Notes: generated by a model from the sequence alone, not told the origin. DNA of 64,000 nt from Bacteroidia bacterium (GCA_022072225.1 JAJVIC010000009.1:1270510-1334509), one strand, 5' to 3'; counted from the stretch's first letter, positions 1-8,318 are shown. Made by a program: numbers and translations.

Positions 1-397
1 CTTTAAAAGAGATTATTTCGGTTCTTCCGGTGTAACGTTTGGCAAGTTTCATAGCACCTTCAATGGCTTCGGCACCGGAGTTGGTAAAATAAACGCTGTT
101 CAGTTTTTCGGGCAGCACAGAGCAAAGCAACGTTGCCAGTTCTACCTGCGGAGTTTGCACATACTCGCCATATACCATCAGGTGCAGGTATTTTTCGCTT
201 TGTTCGCGGATGGCTTTTACCACCTCAGGATTGCAATGCCCCACATTGCTAACGGCAATACCCGAAATTAAATCCATGTACTTTTTGCCATCGTTACCAT
301 ACAGGTAAATTCCTTCAGCCCTCTCTATTTCCAAGGCAAGCGGAAAAGGAGTAGTTTGGGCAAGGTGCAGGTAAAAAAGCTCGCGTTGGGTGGGCAT
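1..397 (-). CDS. Class III (PLP-dependent) aminotransferase, partial (N-terminal part only)
   Basis: The reading frame starts with MPTQRELFYLHLAQT at 397 and stays open to the window edge, so only about the first 132 residues are present and the C-terminus lies outside. It contains segments typical of class III aminotransferases: a small N-terminal domain with the YLYGNDGKKYMDLISGIAV stretch, then GHCNPEV, and the cofactor-phosphate-contacting NSGAEAIEGAMKLAK motif. The family transfers amino groups from omega- or alpha-amino donors using pyridoxal phosphate (acetylornithine, ornithine and related aminotransferases). The PLP lysine is not in the window, so the substrate class cannot be assigned. 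The 41-bp tandem array lies upstream of its start. Confidence 0.85.
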   Translation of the reverse strand, partial: MPTQRELFYLHLAQTTPFPLALEIERAEGIYLYGNDGKKYMDLISGIAVSNVGHCNPEVVKAIREQSEKYLHLMVYGEYVQTPQVELATLLCSVLPEKLNSVYFTNSGAEAIEGAMKLAKRYTGRTEIISFK

Positions 398-559
398 GAG
401 GGCAAAAGTAGTTGGAAAGTTGGAATGTTATAAAGTTGAAAAATTGTTTTCGGCAGCCGGAATACTATTTTTTACTTTAATGCCTTTATTCTGCATTATG
501 TGATCTATAACTTAATAATGCCTTTTGATAGTGTCTTTAGCCGGATTGACGAAAAAATA

Positions 560-946
560 GTGCCAACGTTAATCCCATCGTTCCGAAACTCATTGGCAAA
601 ATGCCAACGTTAATCCCATCGTTCCGAAACTCATTGGCAAAATGCCAACGCTAATCCCATCGTTCCGAAATTCATTGGCTAAATGCCAACGTTAATCCCA
701 TCGTTCCGAAAGTCATTGGCTAAATGCCAACGTTAATCCCATCGTTCCGAAACTCATTGGCGAAATGCTAATGTTAATCCCATCGTTCCGAAAGCCATTG
801 GTGAAATGCCAACGTTAATCCCTTTGTTCCAAGCGTCATTGGCGAAATGCCAAGGTTAATCTCATCGTCCCGAAAGTCATTGGCGAAATTCCATTGTTAA
901 TCCCATAGTTCCGAGCCTTATTGGCGAAATGTCAACGCTAATCTGA
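560..946. repeat. 41-bp tandem repeat array, nine full copies plus a partial one
   Basis: Contiguous units of exactly 41 bp start at 560, 601, 642, 683, 724, 765, 806, 847 and 888, with a truncated tenth from 929. Each unit begins ATGCCAACGTTAATCCCATC and ends with CATTGGCAAA or a variant. Copies 1-5 are nearly identical; copies 6-10 diverge progressively towards the panE-like gene. At each junction TTGGC and GCCAA face each other across about five bases, so the array can form a row of small hairpins. The period is not a multiple of three and every frame meets stops, so it is not coding. It fills most of the gap between the aminotransferase start (397) and the gene ending at 979. Confidence 0.95.
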
Positions 947-978
947 ATGGAGAGAATAGCATTAATAGTATGCAGAAC

Positions 979-2016
979 CTATATCCCGCTTTGCACAGCA
1001 TTATAAACATCGTCCACACGCATACCTTCAAAGCCGGCATTGCCAAATTGCTCTTTACAAAGCCTGTAAACAATACGGTTATAAGGTGCGGCAATGTTAT
1101 GTTTATCAACCAGCGAAAGCAGATAGCCGTTGATGTCGTCCAGTTCGGTATCAGTGGCATTGCGACTGAAAATATCCTGTGCCATGCTGCTCATTCCCAT
1201 TTTCTTCAGGTTTTTGCGAAAGAGTGGAGCAGTAATCAGTTGAGGCAAAACAGCACTTGCTTTTAATAAGGTCCAGGAGGGTAAACCTTTAATGCGCTCT
1301 TCCTTTATGCCTTCGGCTTTCAGGATGTTCATGCCCTCCAGCATCATATTCGAGATTATTTTTTGCAATAGATCGGGGCGGTTAGTGCTTTGGAAATTCT
1401 TTCCTAATAAAGTGGTAATGGAATTGCCAAGGTTAATCAGCAACTTGGTGTGCGCTACATTGCGCCAGTCTCTGGCAATAAAGGTTTCTATTCCTTTGTT
1501 GAAAATGTTGGCAACGTTTTTAAGTATTTGTTGTTGTTTGTTGTCGGCAGAACCTATAACCAAAACACCCTTGTTTTGAAAACCAACCAAACCCGGTTCA
1601 TCCATCCATGCATTGTAAGCCAATACCCCAAAAAGCGTCTCTGCTCCCCTCTCCCCCGGAGAGGGGTTGGGGGTGAGGCATTTTTGGTTTGTTACTCCGT
1701 TTTGCAGCCCAAGAATAACAGTGTCTTTATTTATCTTCCCTTCAAGGCTTTTTACAATTGCGGGCAGCGAATAATTTTTTACCGCCAAGGCAATCACATA
1801 GGGGTTCTCCACTTCGTCAATGCTTTCAATAACTTTAATGGAAAGGTTTTTAGAGTTTCCCTCACCATAAATCTGAAGACCTTTTTCTCTAATCCGCTTT
1901 GCACTTTCACCCCGGCAAAGCAGGTAAACATGTTCATGCTTTTCGGTCAGCCATGCTGCCAGCGTGCAGCCGATAGCTCCCGCACCGTAGATAATTATTT
2001 CAGCATCTTTTGTCAT
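979..2016 (-). CDS. Ketopantoate reductase family protein (ApbA/PanE-like)
   Basis: The 345-residue product begins MTKDAEIIIYGAGAIGCTLA, a Rossmann GxGxxG NADPH-binding motif typical of 2-dehydropantoate 2-reductases. The VILGLQNGV segment and the C-terminal helical domain also fit; an NAKLLIN-like region (here TKLLINLGNSITTL) carries the conserved Lys/Asn. PanE reduces 2-dehydropantoate to pantoate in pantothenate synthesis, but many family members act on other substrates, so I leave out a symbol. Residues about 113-126 (LTPNPSPGERG and flanks) are encoded by a palindromic repeat inserted in frame, in a loop after the QNG motif. The gene is single, with the 41-bp array beyond its stop. Confidence 0.85.
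   Translation of the reverse strand: MTKDAEIIIYGAGAIGCTLAAWLTEKHEHVYLLCRGESAKRIREKGLQIYGEGNSKNLSIKVIESIDEVENPYVIALAVKNYSLPAIVKSLEGKINKDTVILGLQNGVTNQKCLTPNPSPGERGAETLFGVLAYNAWMDEPGLVGFQNKGVLVIGSADNKQQQILKNVANIFNKGIETFIARDWRNVAHTKLLINLGNSITTLLGKNFQSTNRPDLLQKIISNMMLEGMNILKAEGIKEERIKGLPSWTLLKASAVLPQLITAPLFRKNLKKMGMSSMAQDIFSRNATDTELDDINGYLLSLVDKHNIAAPYNRIVYRLCKEQFGNAGFEGMRVDDVYNAVQSGI
1646..1666. repeat. GC-rich palindrome inserted in-frame in the panE-like gene
   Basis: CCCCTCTCC (1646-1654) and GGAGAGGGG (1658-1666) form a perfect 9-bp inverted repeat around CCC, flanked by a G-rich tail to about 1679. On the coding strand it is read as LTPNPSPGERG, a peptide known to recur in unrelated bacterial proteins because the underlying palindromic element is dispersed. 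Its length keeps the host reading frame intact. Confidence 0.85.
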
Positions 2017-2227
2017 TTTCTGTTGTTGGTAAAATTACGCTAACCTTCTGACTTTTGACTTAATTCCTTTTGACTTTAATTATGTCATACTTTTCAGCCC
2101 TGCGTTGTGAATATCTATTTATAAGACACGAAAAATTCCGCATCATGTTTTGCGAATATTGCAAGGAAAATAAGACCGAACACAATAAATCTATTTTTCC
2201 TCCGTTCTAATAAGAAACACACATACT

Positions 2228-2950
2228 ATGAAACCCATACTTCTTCAAGTTACATCAGCAATAGACACACTCAACAGAGCTGCATCAACTGTTCCTGCTA
2301 TTCCTGTACAACCTGTACCTCCTGTGCCCGAGCCAATGACAGTGATGGAAATACTCGTAAAAGGCGGATTGATTATGATACCCATCGGTATTCTTTCCGT
2401 AGTGGTTATTTACATTTTTATTGAGCGTTACCTCACCATCAGACGTCACGCCAGTATGGACGAAAATTTTATGAACAGTATTCGCGAATACATCCGTGAG
2501 GGAAAAACAGACTCAGCTTTAACGCTTTGCAAAAACACACAAAAACCAATTGCGCGTATGATTGAAAAAGGTATTTCGCGTATCGGTAAACCGATTAAAG
2601 AGATTGAAGAATCTATTGAGATTGCCGGAAAATTTGAGGTGTACAGCATGGAAAAGAACATTCAGATACTTGCCATTATTGCAGGTATTGCTCCTATGTT
2701 TGGTTTCCTGGGAACCATCATTGGTGTTATCAAGATTTTCTACGATATATCGGTTACCAGCGATGTAAGCATAGGTAGTGTTTCAGCAGGGTTGTATGTG
2801 AAAATGGTAACCAGTGCTGCCGGACTGGTTGTTGGTATTGTGGCATTCATTGCCTACAACTGGTTGAATATTATGGTAAACAAAGTAGTGCAGAAATTAG
2901 AGTGGAATGTGATGAATTTCATTGACCTTCTTAACGAGCCATCCAAATGA
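2228..2950 (+). CDS. exbB: MotA/TolQ/ExbB family proton channel protein
   Basis: This 240-residue inner-membrane protein has a Pro-rich N-terminus, a first membrane helix at about residues 44-64 (GGLIMIPIGILSVVVIYIFI), a cytoplasmic loop with many charged residues, and two further helices, IQILAIIAGIAPMFGFLGTI and MVTSAAGLVVGIVAFIAYNW. The last two match the conserved ExbB/TolQ/MotA core with its GLLGT-like turn. With the ExbD-like product of the next gene it should form a proton-driven complex that energises TonB or Tol-type processes. The stop overlaps the next start as ATGA, indicating translational coupling. No tonB gene follows, so the partner is encoded elsewhere. Confidence 0.92.
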   Translation: MKPILLQVTSAIDTLNRAASTVPAIPVQPVPPVPEPMTVMEILVKGGLIMIPIGILSVVVIYIFIERYLTIRRHASMDENFMNSIREYIREGKTDSALTLCKNTQKPIARMIEKGISRIGKPIKEIEESIEIAGKFEVYSMEKNIQILAIIAGIAPMFGFLGTIIGVIKIFYDISVTSDVSIGSVSAGLYVKMVTSAAGLVVGIVAFIAYNWLNIMVNKVVQKLEWNVMNFIDLLNEPSK

Positions 2951-3342
2951 TAAACCTTCGCAAGAAAAAAGAGGTAGGTGCTGAAGTTTTCACTTCGGCA
3001 ATGAACGACATCATGTTCTTTCTCATGCTGTTCTTCATTATTATTTCTACGCTCTTAAATCCAAGCATGATTAAGGTTTCGCTGCCTAATTCGCAAAGCA
3101 GTCAGAATCTGCACAAGAAAGAGATTAACCTGAGCGTGAATAAGGATATGTCTTATTTTGTGAACAATAAACAGGTTGCCTTTGAAAGTCTTGAAGCGGA
3201 ACTGCAAGCCGAAATAAAACTGCATCCGGAAGCAATTGTGATGCTGCGCTTTGATAAAGAACTTACCATTCAGGATTTGGTAAATGTGCTTGCACTGGGC
3301 AATAAACTGAATGTGAAAATGGTGTTGGCTACTGCCAAGTAG
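2947..3342 (+). CDS. exbD: ExbD/TolR family biopolymer transport protein
   Basis: The 131-residue protein has a short cytoplasmic N-terminus, one membrane helix around residues 21-38 (DIMFFLMLFFIIISTLLN) with the conserved proton-carrying Asp at its start, and a periplasmic domain ending in a VVLATAK-like strand. This is the ExbD/TolR plan. It overlaps the ExbB gene by four bases, and the two should act as one proton-conducting module. The gene is convergent with the methyltransferase gene ending at 3346, only three bases away. Confidence 0.92.
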   Translation: MINLRKKKEVGAEVFTSAMNDIMFFLMLFFIIISTLLNPSMIKVSLPNSQSSQNLHKKEINLSVNKDMSYFVNNKQVAFESLEAELQAEIKLHPEAIVMLRFDKELTIQDLVNVLALGNKLNVKMVLATAK

Positions 3343-3345
3343 AAT

Positions 3346-4560
3346 TTATTCGGGTGATTTTTCCGAACTTTCTATACCTTCTGACTTTCTGATTTTTTCA
3401 ATCTTGTGAACTTTCTTCGTTCCCTCATAAATAGAGAACTTCAGAAACCTGCACTCCAGCGGACCATTAAACACGGTTATTTTACGGGTAGGTTTTAAAC
3501 CGATGTGTTTAATGGCTTCCATGTTGGAAGTTATAAGCCAGCAATCGTAACCGGCATATTTCTTTTTAAAAACATCACCGATACTTTTATAGAGGTCGTT
3601 AATGTTTTCGCCCATACGCTCACCGTAAGGAGGATTAATGATAACCGTTCCTGTGCCGGGCGGTGGTGTAAAATCTTCAATGGAAGCACGGAATGTTTTT
3701 ACTGTGTCTTCCACTTTTGCGTTATTGATATTCTCCTGCGCTTTCTCTAAAACCTGACGGTTAATATCAGAGGCGTAAATGCGGGTGCGGTCGTCATCGC
3801 TAATCTTATTGACAGCCGAATCCATAATTACCTGAAATAAATCGGCATCAAAATCTTTCCACTTTTCAAAACCAAACTCATTGCGGAAATAACCTGCAGG
3901 AATATTGTTTGCAATCAAAGCGGCTTCAATGGCAATGGTTCCCGAACCGCACATGGGGTCGATGAAATTTAATGGAGGTGTCCATTCTGTAAGCATTACC
4001 AGACCTGCCGCCAATACTTCATTTATAGGAGCCGGACCTGTTTCTTCGCGGTAGCCGCGTTTGTGCAATGATTCGCCTGAACTGTCTAACGAAACGGTAA
4101 ATTCATTTTCTCTGACATGAAGGTTAATGCGCACATCCGGTTTTTCCAAGTCAACGCTGGGGCGTTTGCCAAACTTATCACGAAAACGGTCTGCAATAGC
4201 ATCTTTGGCTTTTTGCGAAAGAAACTTTGAGTGATTAAAAAGAGTAGAGTTTACAGTACTGTCAATGGCAAAGGTATTGTTTACATCAAAGATGTTTTCC
4301 CATTCCATTTTAAATATCTGTCCGTAAAGCTGTACTTCATTCTCAGCTTTAAAACTATGAATAGGTTTTAAAATTCTTAAAGCCGTACGCAAACAAATAT
4401 TGGCTTTGTACATAAACCCTTTGTCGCCCTCAAAGCTAACGGCACGGTTATGTGCTTCTACTTTCTGCGCGCCAAGTTTCAGTAACTCTTTTGCAAGAAT
4501 TGGCTCAAGCCCTGCCATGGTTTTGGCAGTCATTTTAAATAATTGTTCTTCTGCTTTCAT
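3346..4560 (-). CDS. THUMP-domain class I SAM-dependent RNA methyltransferase (RlmL/YpsC type)
   Basis: An N-terminal THUMP region is followed by a Rossmann methyltransferase domain with FIDPMCGSGTIAIEAALIA (SAM-binding motif) and the catalytic NPPYGERMG motif near the C-terminus, as in enzymes making N2-methylguanosine in 23S rRNA (RlmL N-terminal half, YpsC). I chose the ATG at 4560 (MKAEEQLFKMT, 404 aa). A start at 4599 exists, but its extra residues MMLKQVQQDEQKK are translated from a dispersed palindromic repeat. The next in-frame ATG at 4533 is also possible. The C-terminal tail (EKIRKSEGIESSEKSPE) is charged and may also derive from simple repeat-like sequence. Confidence 0.9.
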   Translation of the reverse strand: MKAEEQLFKMTAKTMAGLEPILAKELLKLGAQKVEAHNRAVSFEGDKGFMYKANICLRTALRILKPIHSFKAENEVQLYGQIFKMEWENIFDVNNTFAIDSTVNSTLFNHSKFLSQKAKDAIADRFRDKFGKRPSVDLEKPDVRINLHVRENEFTVSLDSSGESLHKRGYREETGPAPINEVLAAGLVMLTEWTPPLNFIDPMCGSGTIAIEAALIANNIPAGYFRNEFGFEKWKDFDADLFQVIMDSAVNKISDDDRTRIYASDINRQVLEKAQENINNAKVEDTVKTFRASIEDFTPPPGTGTVIINPPYGERMGENINDLYKSIGDVFKKKYAGYDCWLITSNMEAIKHIGLKPTRKITVFNGPLECRFLKFSIYEGTKKVHKIEKIRKSEGIESSEKSPE

Positions 4561-4570
4561 TTTCTTCTGT

Positions 4571-4635
4571 TCGTCCTGCTGAACTTGTTTCAGCATCATT
4601 TTATTTAGAGACCCCGAAACAAGTTCGGGGTGACG
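4571..4635. repeat. Paired inverted copies of the CTGAACTTGTTTCAG palindromic element
   Basis: One copy (4571-4597) carries CTGCTGAACTTGTTTCAGCA. A second, opposite copy (4610-4635) carries CCCCGAAACAAGTTCGGGG followed by TGACG. Twelve bases separate them. The same head-to-head arrangement occurs at 62607-62669, so this is a dispersed bipartite element rather than a local terminator. It lies between the flavin reductase stop and the methyltransferase start. Confidence 0.85.
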
Positions 4636-5532
4636 TTATTCCAACGATAGCAATAACTTCCACGCTTCCCCCACATTATCCACATTCAGCAACTGCTGTG
4701 CATTTTGATGAAGGATTTTCTCCAGTTCTTTCGGGTCTTTTTTATGAACATCCAGTATCTTTTTTATGCCGGGCTGTTCTTTAAATGCCTCTACTTCTTC
4801 GGCTGAAGGCAGAGCTTCTACATTACCAAGTTTTCCTAAATCATTTCCGGTAAGAATGCTGCTTTCTCTTATATGTTCGGGCAGGGCGTCAATGCCAATA
4901 CCTTTTCCTGTCGGCTTGGCTACTTTAAAAATAGCATTACCCGAAGCACGTGAATACCAGTCGCCACCCATGCGCCCAACTAAATCAATTTTGTTAGGGT
5001 CAATTACTCCGTTGGAATCTAAAATATCTTCGCTTACGTGCATCAATAGTATTTCACAAATAACAAGATTTGCTGCACCGCCTTCATTTCCCATTGAAAA
5101 AACATCTACCACCTTACACTCCATCTGTACAGGCGATTCCTTTACACGAAAAGGTTTTATCAGTTCTGATTCAAGTTTTGTTAAACCTGCTTTCACAAAT
5201 TCATCAACTCCTTTCGGATATTCGGTGCTTGACAACGAGCTTTGCTGCACCAAATCGTAATTCACCACATTAATTACTACTTCTTTTGTTTCAATGCAAT
5301 TATCCAAGGTGTCTTTGGTTGTATTTCCGCGCACCCTGCGTGCAGGCGAAAAAACAATAGTAGCCGGATTAGAGCCAAAAGCATTGAAAAAGCTGAACGG
5401 ACTAAGATTGGCATTTCCATCTTTATCTACTGTGCTTGCAAAAGCAATGGGTCGAGGCGCAATAGCACCAAGCATATAGGAATGAAGCACTCCTGTAGCT
5501 ACTTCACCGGGTTTAATTCGTTTCATGGACAT
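4636..5532 (-). CDS. Flavin reductase family protein
   Basis: The 298-residue product opens with MSMKRIKPGEVATGVLHSYM and then APRPIAFASTVDKDGNANLS and PFSFFNAFGSNPATIVFS, the FMN-binding split-barrel core of the flavin reductase-like family. The first about 200 residues are the flavin domain; the last about 80 are a helical, Lys/Glu-rich extension (LEKILHQNAQQLL). Members bind FMN and either reduce it or use it to act on small substrates; the partner is unknown. The gene is monocistronic, with its start 136 bases from a divergent tRNA-Leu. ATG codons at residues 1 and 3 are both usable. Confidence 0.85.
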   Translation of the reverse strand: MSMKRIKPGEVATGVLHSYMLGAIAPRPIAFASTVDKDGNANLSPFSFFNAFGSNPATIVFSPARRVRGNTTKDTLDNCIETKEVVINVVNYDLVQQSSLSSTEYPKGVDEFVKAGLTKLESELIKPFRVKESPVQMECKVVDVFSMGNEGGAANLVICEILLMHVSEDILDSNGVIDPNKIDLVGRMGGDWYSRASGNAIFKVAKPTGKGIGIDALPEHIRESSILTGNDLGKLGNVEALPSAEEVEAFKEQPGIKKILDVHKKDPKELEKILHQNAQQLLNVDNVGEAWKLLLSLE

Positions 5533-5637
5533 AAAAATGAGGTTGCGAAGTTAGTTTTTAAAATCGGTGTGAGTAAAACAATAGCGTATCTGATTTGTTT
5601 CAAAAAAACTGAAATGATAATTGTTTTAATAAAAATC

Positions 5638-5645
5638 TATCTTTG
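5638..5645 (+). promoter_or_regulatory. Bacteroidota -7 promoter box for tRNA-Leu(UAG)
   Basis: TATCTTTG fits the TAnnTTTG consensus and lies 23 bases before the mature tRNA 5' end. An AT-rich stretch with TTGTTTTAAT lies upstream, where the -33 element would be expected. Confidence 0.6.
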
Positions 5646-5668
5646 CGCCCTGTTTTAAAATTCCACAT

Positions 5669-5750
5669 GCGGATGTGGCGTAATTGGCAGCCGCGCCAGA
5701 CTTAGGATCTGGTGCCGAAAGGCGTGGGGGTTCGAGTCCCTTCATCCGCA
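5669..5750 (+). tRNA. tRNA-Leu (anticodon UAG)
   Basis: The acceptor strands GCGGATG and CATCCGC pair fully. The anticodon stem CCAGA/TCTGG encloses loop CTTAGGA (anticodon TAG). A long variable arm (TGCCGAAAGGCG) marks a class II tRNA, and the T arm reads GGGGGTTCGAGTCCC. The discriminator base is A and CCA is not encoded. The trigger factor ATG begins only seven bases after the tRNA. Confidence 0.95.
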
Positions 5751-5757
5751 CAAAAAA

Positions 5758-7134
5758 ATGACACAATTAATGAATATCAAAGAAGAAAGAACAGATGCTC
5801 TCAACGGGAGCATCGTTATTGACCTCAAAGCAGACGAATATCTTCCAAAGGTTGATAAAGCGTTGAAAGAACATCAGAAAAAGGCAAGTATGCCTGGGTT
5901 TCGTCCGGGCAAAGTGCCTTTCGGTGTGGTGAAAAAGATGTATGGCAAATCAGTTTTGCTGGATGAGGTGAACAAAATTCTTTCAGACAGCCTTTACAAT
6001 TACATCAGCGAAAAAAAACTGAACATTCTCGGAAATCCTATTCCCAACAATGAGAAAACAGGAAAGGTTGACTTTGATAATCCTTCTGATTTAAGTTTTG
6101 TTTACGATTTAGGGTTTGCTCCTGAGTTTACGCTAGATATTTCAAACGCACAGACTTTTAAGTTCTATGAAATAAAAGTTACTCCCGAAGAGTTGGAACG
6201 TGCCGTTGAAAACATCGCTAAACGCAATGGTAAATTGGTTGATGTGGAAGTTGCCGGAGAAAACGATTTGTTGCACGGAATTTTCACCGAAGTTGATGCT
6301 AACGGAAACGTTGTTGAAGGTGGAATTACAAGCCATGCAGATGTTGCGTTGGCTCGTGTAAAAGATGATAATCTGCGCAATACCCTTTCATTATTGAAGA
6401 AAGGTGCGGATACCATTGTTGAGCCTGAAAAAATCAGTGATAATGCAACCGACCGTGCAGCCATGCTTGGTATCACAAAAGAACAGGAAGAAACCGTTGC
6501 TGGCAAGAAATTCAAATTTGAATTGGAAACCATCAAACATCTTGAACCGGCTGAAATCAACGAAGAGTTGCTGCTGAAAATGTATCCGGCAGGTGATGTG
6601 AAAACATTGGATGACCTGAAAAAGAAAATTGAACAGGACATTAAAAAATACTTTGAAGTAGAAAGCGAGCGCAAACTGAAGAACGATATTGTGTTGGAGT
6701 TGCTGAAGAAAACCAATCTCACATTACCTGATGCCTTTTTGAAGCGCTGGTTGCTTGTTATCAATGAAAAAGGTGCAACTGCCGAGCAGATTGAACAGGA
6801 ATACGACAGCTACAAAGATGGTTTGAAGTGGCAGTTGATTGAAAATAAAATTATAGCCGACAACAAGATTTCAGTTACCGAAGAGGAACTTAAAGAAGGT
6901 ATCCGCAAAGAAGTACTACGCCAGTTTGAATACTTTGGAATGCCTGACCCGGGCGAAGAAGTGCTGCAAAGCATGATTCAAAACTTTATGAAAAATAAAG
7001 ATGAAATCCGCAAGGTAAATGACAAAATGTATGACGAAAAAACTTTAGCGTTGTACAAAGAAAAGTTCAACATACAGAAAGTAGAAGTTACACAAGAAGA
7101 ATTCTATAATTTAGCAGCCGCTCAAACGGTTTAA
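5758..7134 (+). CDS. tig: Trigger factor (ribosome-associated chaperone)
   Basis: The 458-residue protein has the N-terminal ribosome-binding domain with the signature MPGFRPGKVPFGVVKKMYG at about residues 45-63, followed by a degenerate peptidyl-prolyl isomerase-like middle and a long helical C-terminal chaperone domain. Trigger factor binds L23 at the exit tunnel and shields nascent chains. The first ATG (5758) is only seven bases from the end of tRNA-Leu, so the mRNA is either cut from a tRNA-containing transcript or initiates with almost no leader; a second in-frame ATG lies at 5770. The gene precedes clpP and clpX, the conserved tig-clpP-clpX arrangement. Confidence 0.95.
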   Translation: MTQLMNIKEERTDALNGSIVIDLKADEYLPKVDKALKEHQKKASMPGFRPGKVPFGVVKKMYGKSVLLDEVNKILSDSLYNYISEKKLNILGNPIPNNEKTGKVDFDNPSDLSFVYDLGFAPEFTLDISNAQTFKFYEIKVTPEELERAVENIAKRNGKLVDVEVAGENDLLHGIFTEVDANGNVVEGGITSHADVALARVKDDNLRNTLSLLKKGADTIVEPEKISDNATDRAAMLGITKEQEETVAGKKFKFELETIKHLEPAEINEELLLKMYPAGDVKTLDDLKKKIEQDIKKYFEVESERKLKNDIVLELLKKTNLTLPDAFLKRWLLVINEKGATAEQIEQEYDSYKDGLKWQLIENKIIADNKISVTEEELKEGIRKEVLRQFEYFGMPDPGEEVLQSMIQNFMKNKDEIRKVNDKMYDEKTLALYKEKFNIQKVEVTQEEFYNLAAAQTV

Positions 7135-7146
7135 ATAACTAATAAT

Positions 7147-7174
7147 GTCACCCTGAGCGTAGTCGAAGGGTCTC
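7147..7174. repeat. Dispersed CTGAGCGTAGTCGAAGGG repeat, copy 1
   Basis: GTCACCCTGAGCGTAGTCGA followed by AGGGTCTC lies between tig and clpP. A second copy of the same core occurs at 58011-58034. CCCT and AGGG at its ends are complementary, so it can form an imperfect hairpin. Confidence 0.8.
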
Positions 7175-7191
7175 AATAAAAACTTAAAAAT

Positions 7192-7851
7192 ATGCAAAAC
7201 GAATTTCGCAAATACGCCATAAAACACAGAGGAATCAGCAGTCTTTACTACGATGATTATGCAAAAGCAATGACTCCTTACATTATAGAAGAACGTCAGT
7301 TAAACGTTGCACAGATGGACGTTTTCTCGCGTTTGATGATGGACAGAATTATTTTTCTCGGAACAGGAATTGACGACCAGATTGCAAACATTATTCAGGC
7401 GCAGTTACTTTTCTTAGAATCAACCGATCCTAAAAAAGACATTCAGATTTATCTGAATTCTCCCGGAGGCTCTGTGTATGCAGGTCTTGGAATTTACGAT
7501 ACCATGCAATACATTGCTCCCGATGTGGCAACCATTTGCACCGGGATGGCTGCAAGTATGGGTGCGGTATTAATGTGTGCGGGAACAAAGGGCAAACGTA
7601 CCGCTTTGAAACATGCACGTGTGATGATCCACCAGCCAATGGGCGGGGCGCAGGGTCAGGCATCTGATATTGAAATTACAGCGCGCGAAATCCAGAAGTT
7701 GAAAAAAGAACTTTACGACATTATTGCCAAACACTCTGGCCAGCCATTTGAAAAAGTGGAAGCTGACAGCGACCGCGACTACTGGATGATTGCTGAAGAA
7801 GCAAAAGCTTACGGAATGTTGGATGAAGTATTAGTAAGAAAAGAGAAATAA
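7192..7851 (+). CDS. clpP: ATP-dependent Clp protease proteolytic subunit
   Basis: The 219-residue product carries the ClpP serine-protease core: nucleophile Ser122 in [11 protein letters not shown], His147 in [10 protein letters not shown], and the acidic member in the DSDRDYW segment at residues 192-198. The oxyanion strand is [17 protein letters not shown]. It is somewhat longer at the N-terminus than E. coli ClpP, consistent with a propeptide. The subunits should form a tetradecameric chamber fed by the ClpX product encoded 500 bases downstream. It lies 57 bases after tig, with a dispersed repeat in the gap. Confidence 0.97.
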   Translation: MQNEFRKYAIKHRGISSLYYDDYAKAMTPYIIEERQLNVAQMDVFSRLMMDRIIFLGTGIDDQIANIIQAQLLFLESTDPKKDIQIYLNSPGGSVYAGLGIYDTMQYIAPDVATICTGMAASMGAVLMCAGTKGKRTALKHARVMIHQPMGGAQGQASDIEITAREIQKLKKELYDIIAKHSGQPFEKVEADSDRDYWMIAEEAKAYGMLDEVLVRKEK

Positions 7852-7858
7852 TCAAACC

Positions 7859-8233
7859 ATGATTAAGAAACTATTGTTGTCTGTATTTATTGTTGCAGCT
7901 CTTGCCGGTTGTAATAAAGATAAATATGTAGTGGAATATGTAGTGGACTGCAATACCTGCACCATCAGCTATTGGGACGAAAATTCAGCTTTTGTTGAGC
8001 GTATTCCCTCTACCGGAAATTGGACATATAGTTTTGAAGCTACTCAAGAAAATAAAATATCTGTTGCCGCTCAAAGTCAGCTTTGTCTGGACACTGCAGC
8101 ATGTGCCGATTCATTGCAATTACTTGCTGACAGCGTTTATGTTTCAGTAAAAGTTGACGGAAAGGTGCAGGAAAGTGCCTCTGCAGGTAATGCCGAATTT
8201 TCAGCGGCCTGGGTGGAGATTTTCTTGGAATAA
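7859..8233 (+). CDS. Putative lipoprotein of unknown function
   Basis: The 124-residue product starts MIKKLLLSVFIVAALAGCNK, a type II signal peptide with lipobox LAGC, so it should be anchored to the membrane through Cys18. The mature part has a Cys pair (VDCNTCTISYWDE) and a further pair around LCLDTAACADSL. A strand-rich pattern suggests a small beta domain. I do not recognise a family. It begins seven bases after clpP and may be cotranscribed with it, although nothing ties it to proteolysis. Confidence 0.75.
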   Translation: MIKKLLLSVFIVAALAGCNKDKYVVEYVVDCNTCTISYWDENSAFVERIPSTGNWTYSFEATQENKISVAAQSQLCLDTAACADSLQLLADSVYVSVKVDGKVQESASAGNAEFSAAWVEIFLE

Positions 8234-8318
8234 CACCACGTTGTTAATAACCTCCTTTAAGGTTGCTGAACCATTTCTGCAATTTGTGGGTATAATTACC
8301 GTTTAAATTATAGTTTTA

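Noticed and set aside
560..946. Regular repeats might be a CRISPR array
   Set aside because: The 41-bp units are directly joined with no variable spacers, no cas genes are present, and changes accumulate along the array.
918..1579. Open frames overlapping the panE-like gene on both strands
   Set aside because: They lie across a well-supported gene or the repeat array and have no recognisable domains or signal peptides.
4561..4599. Upstream start for the THUMP methyltransferase
   Set aside because: The extra residues are a translation of the dispersed repeat; the ATG at 4560 gives the normal N-terminus.
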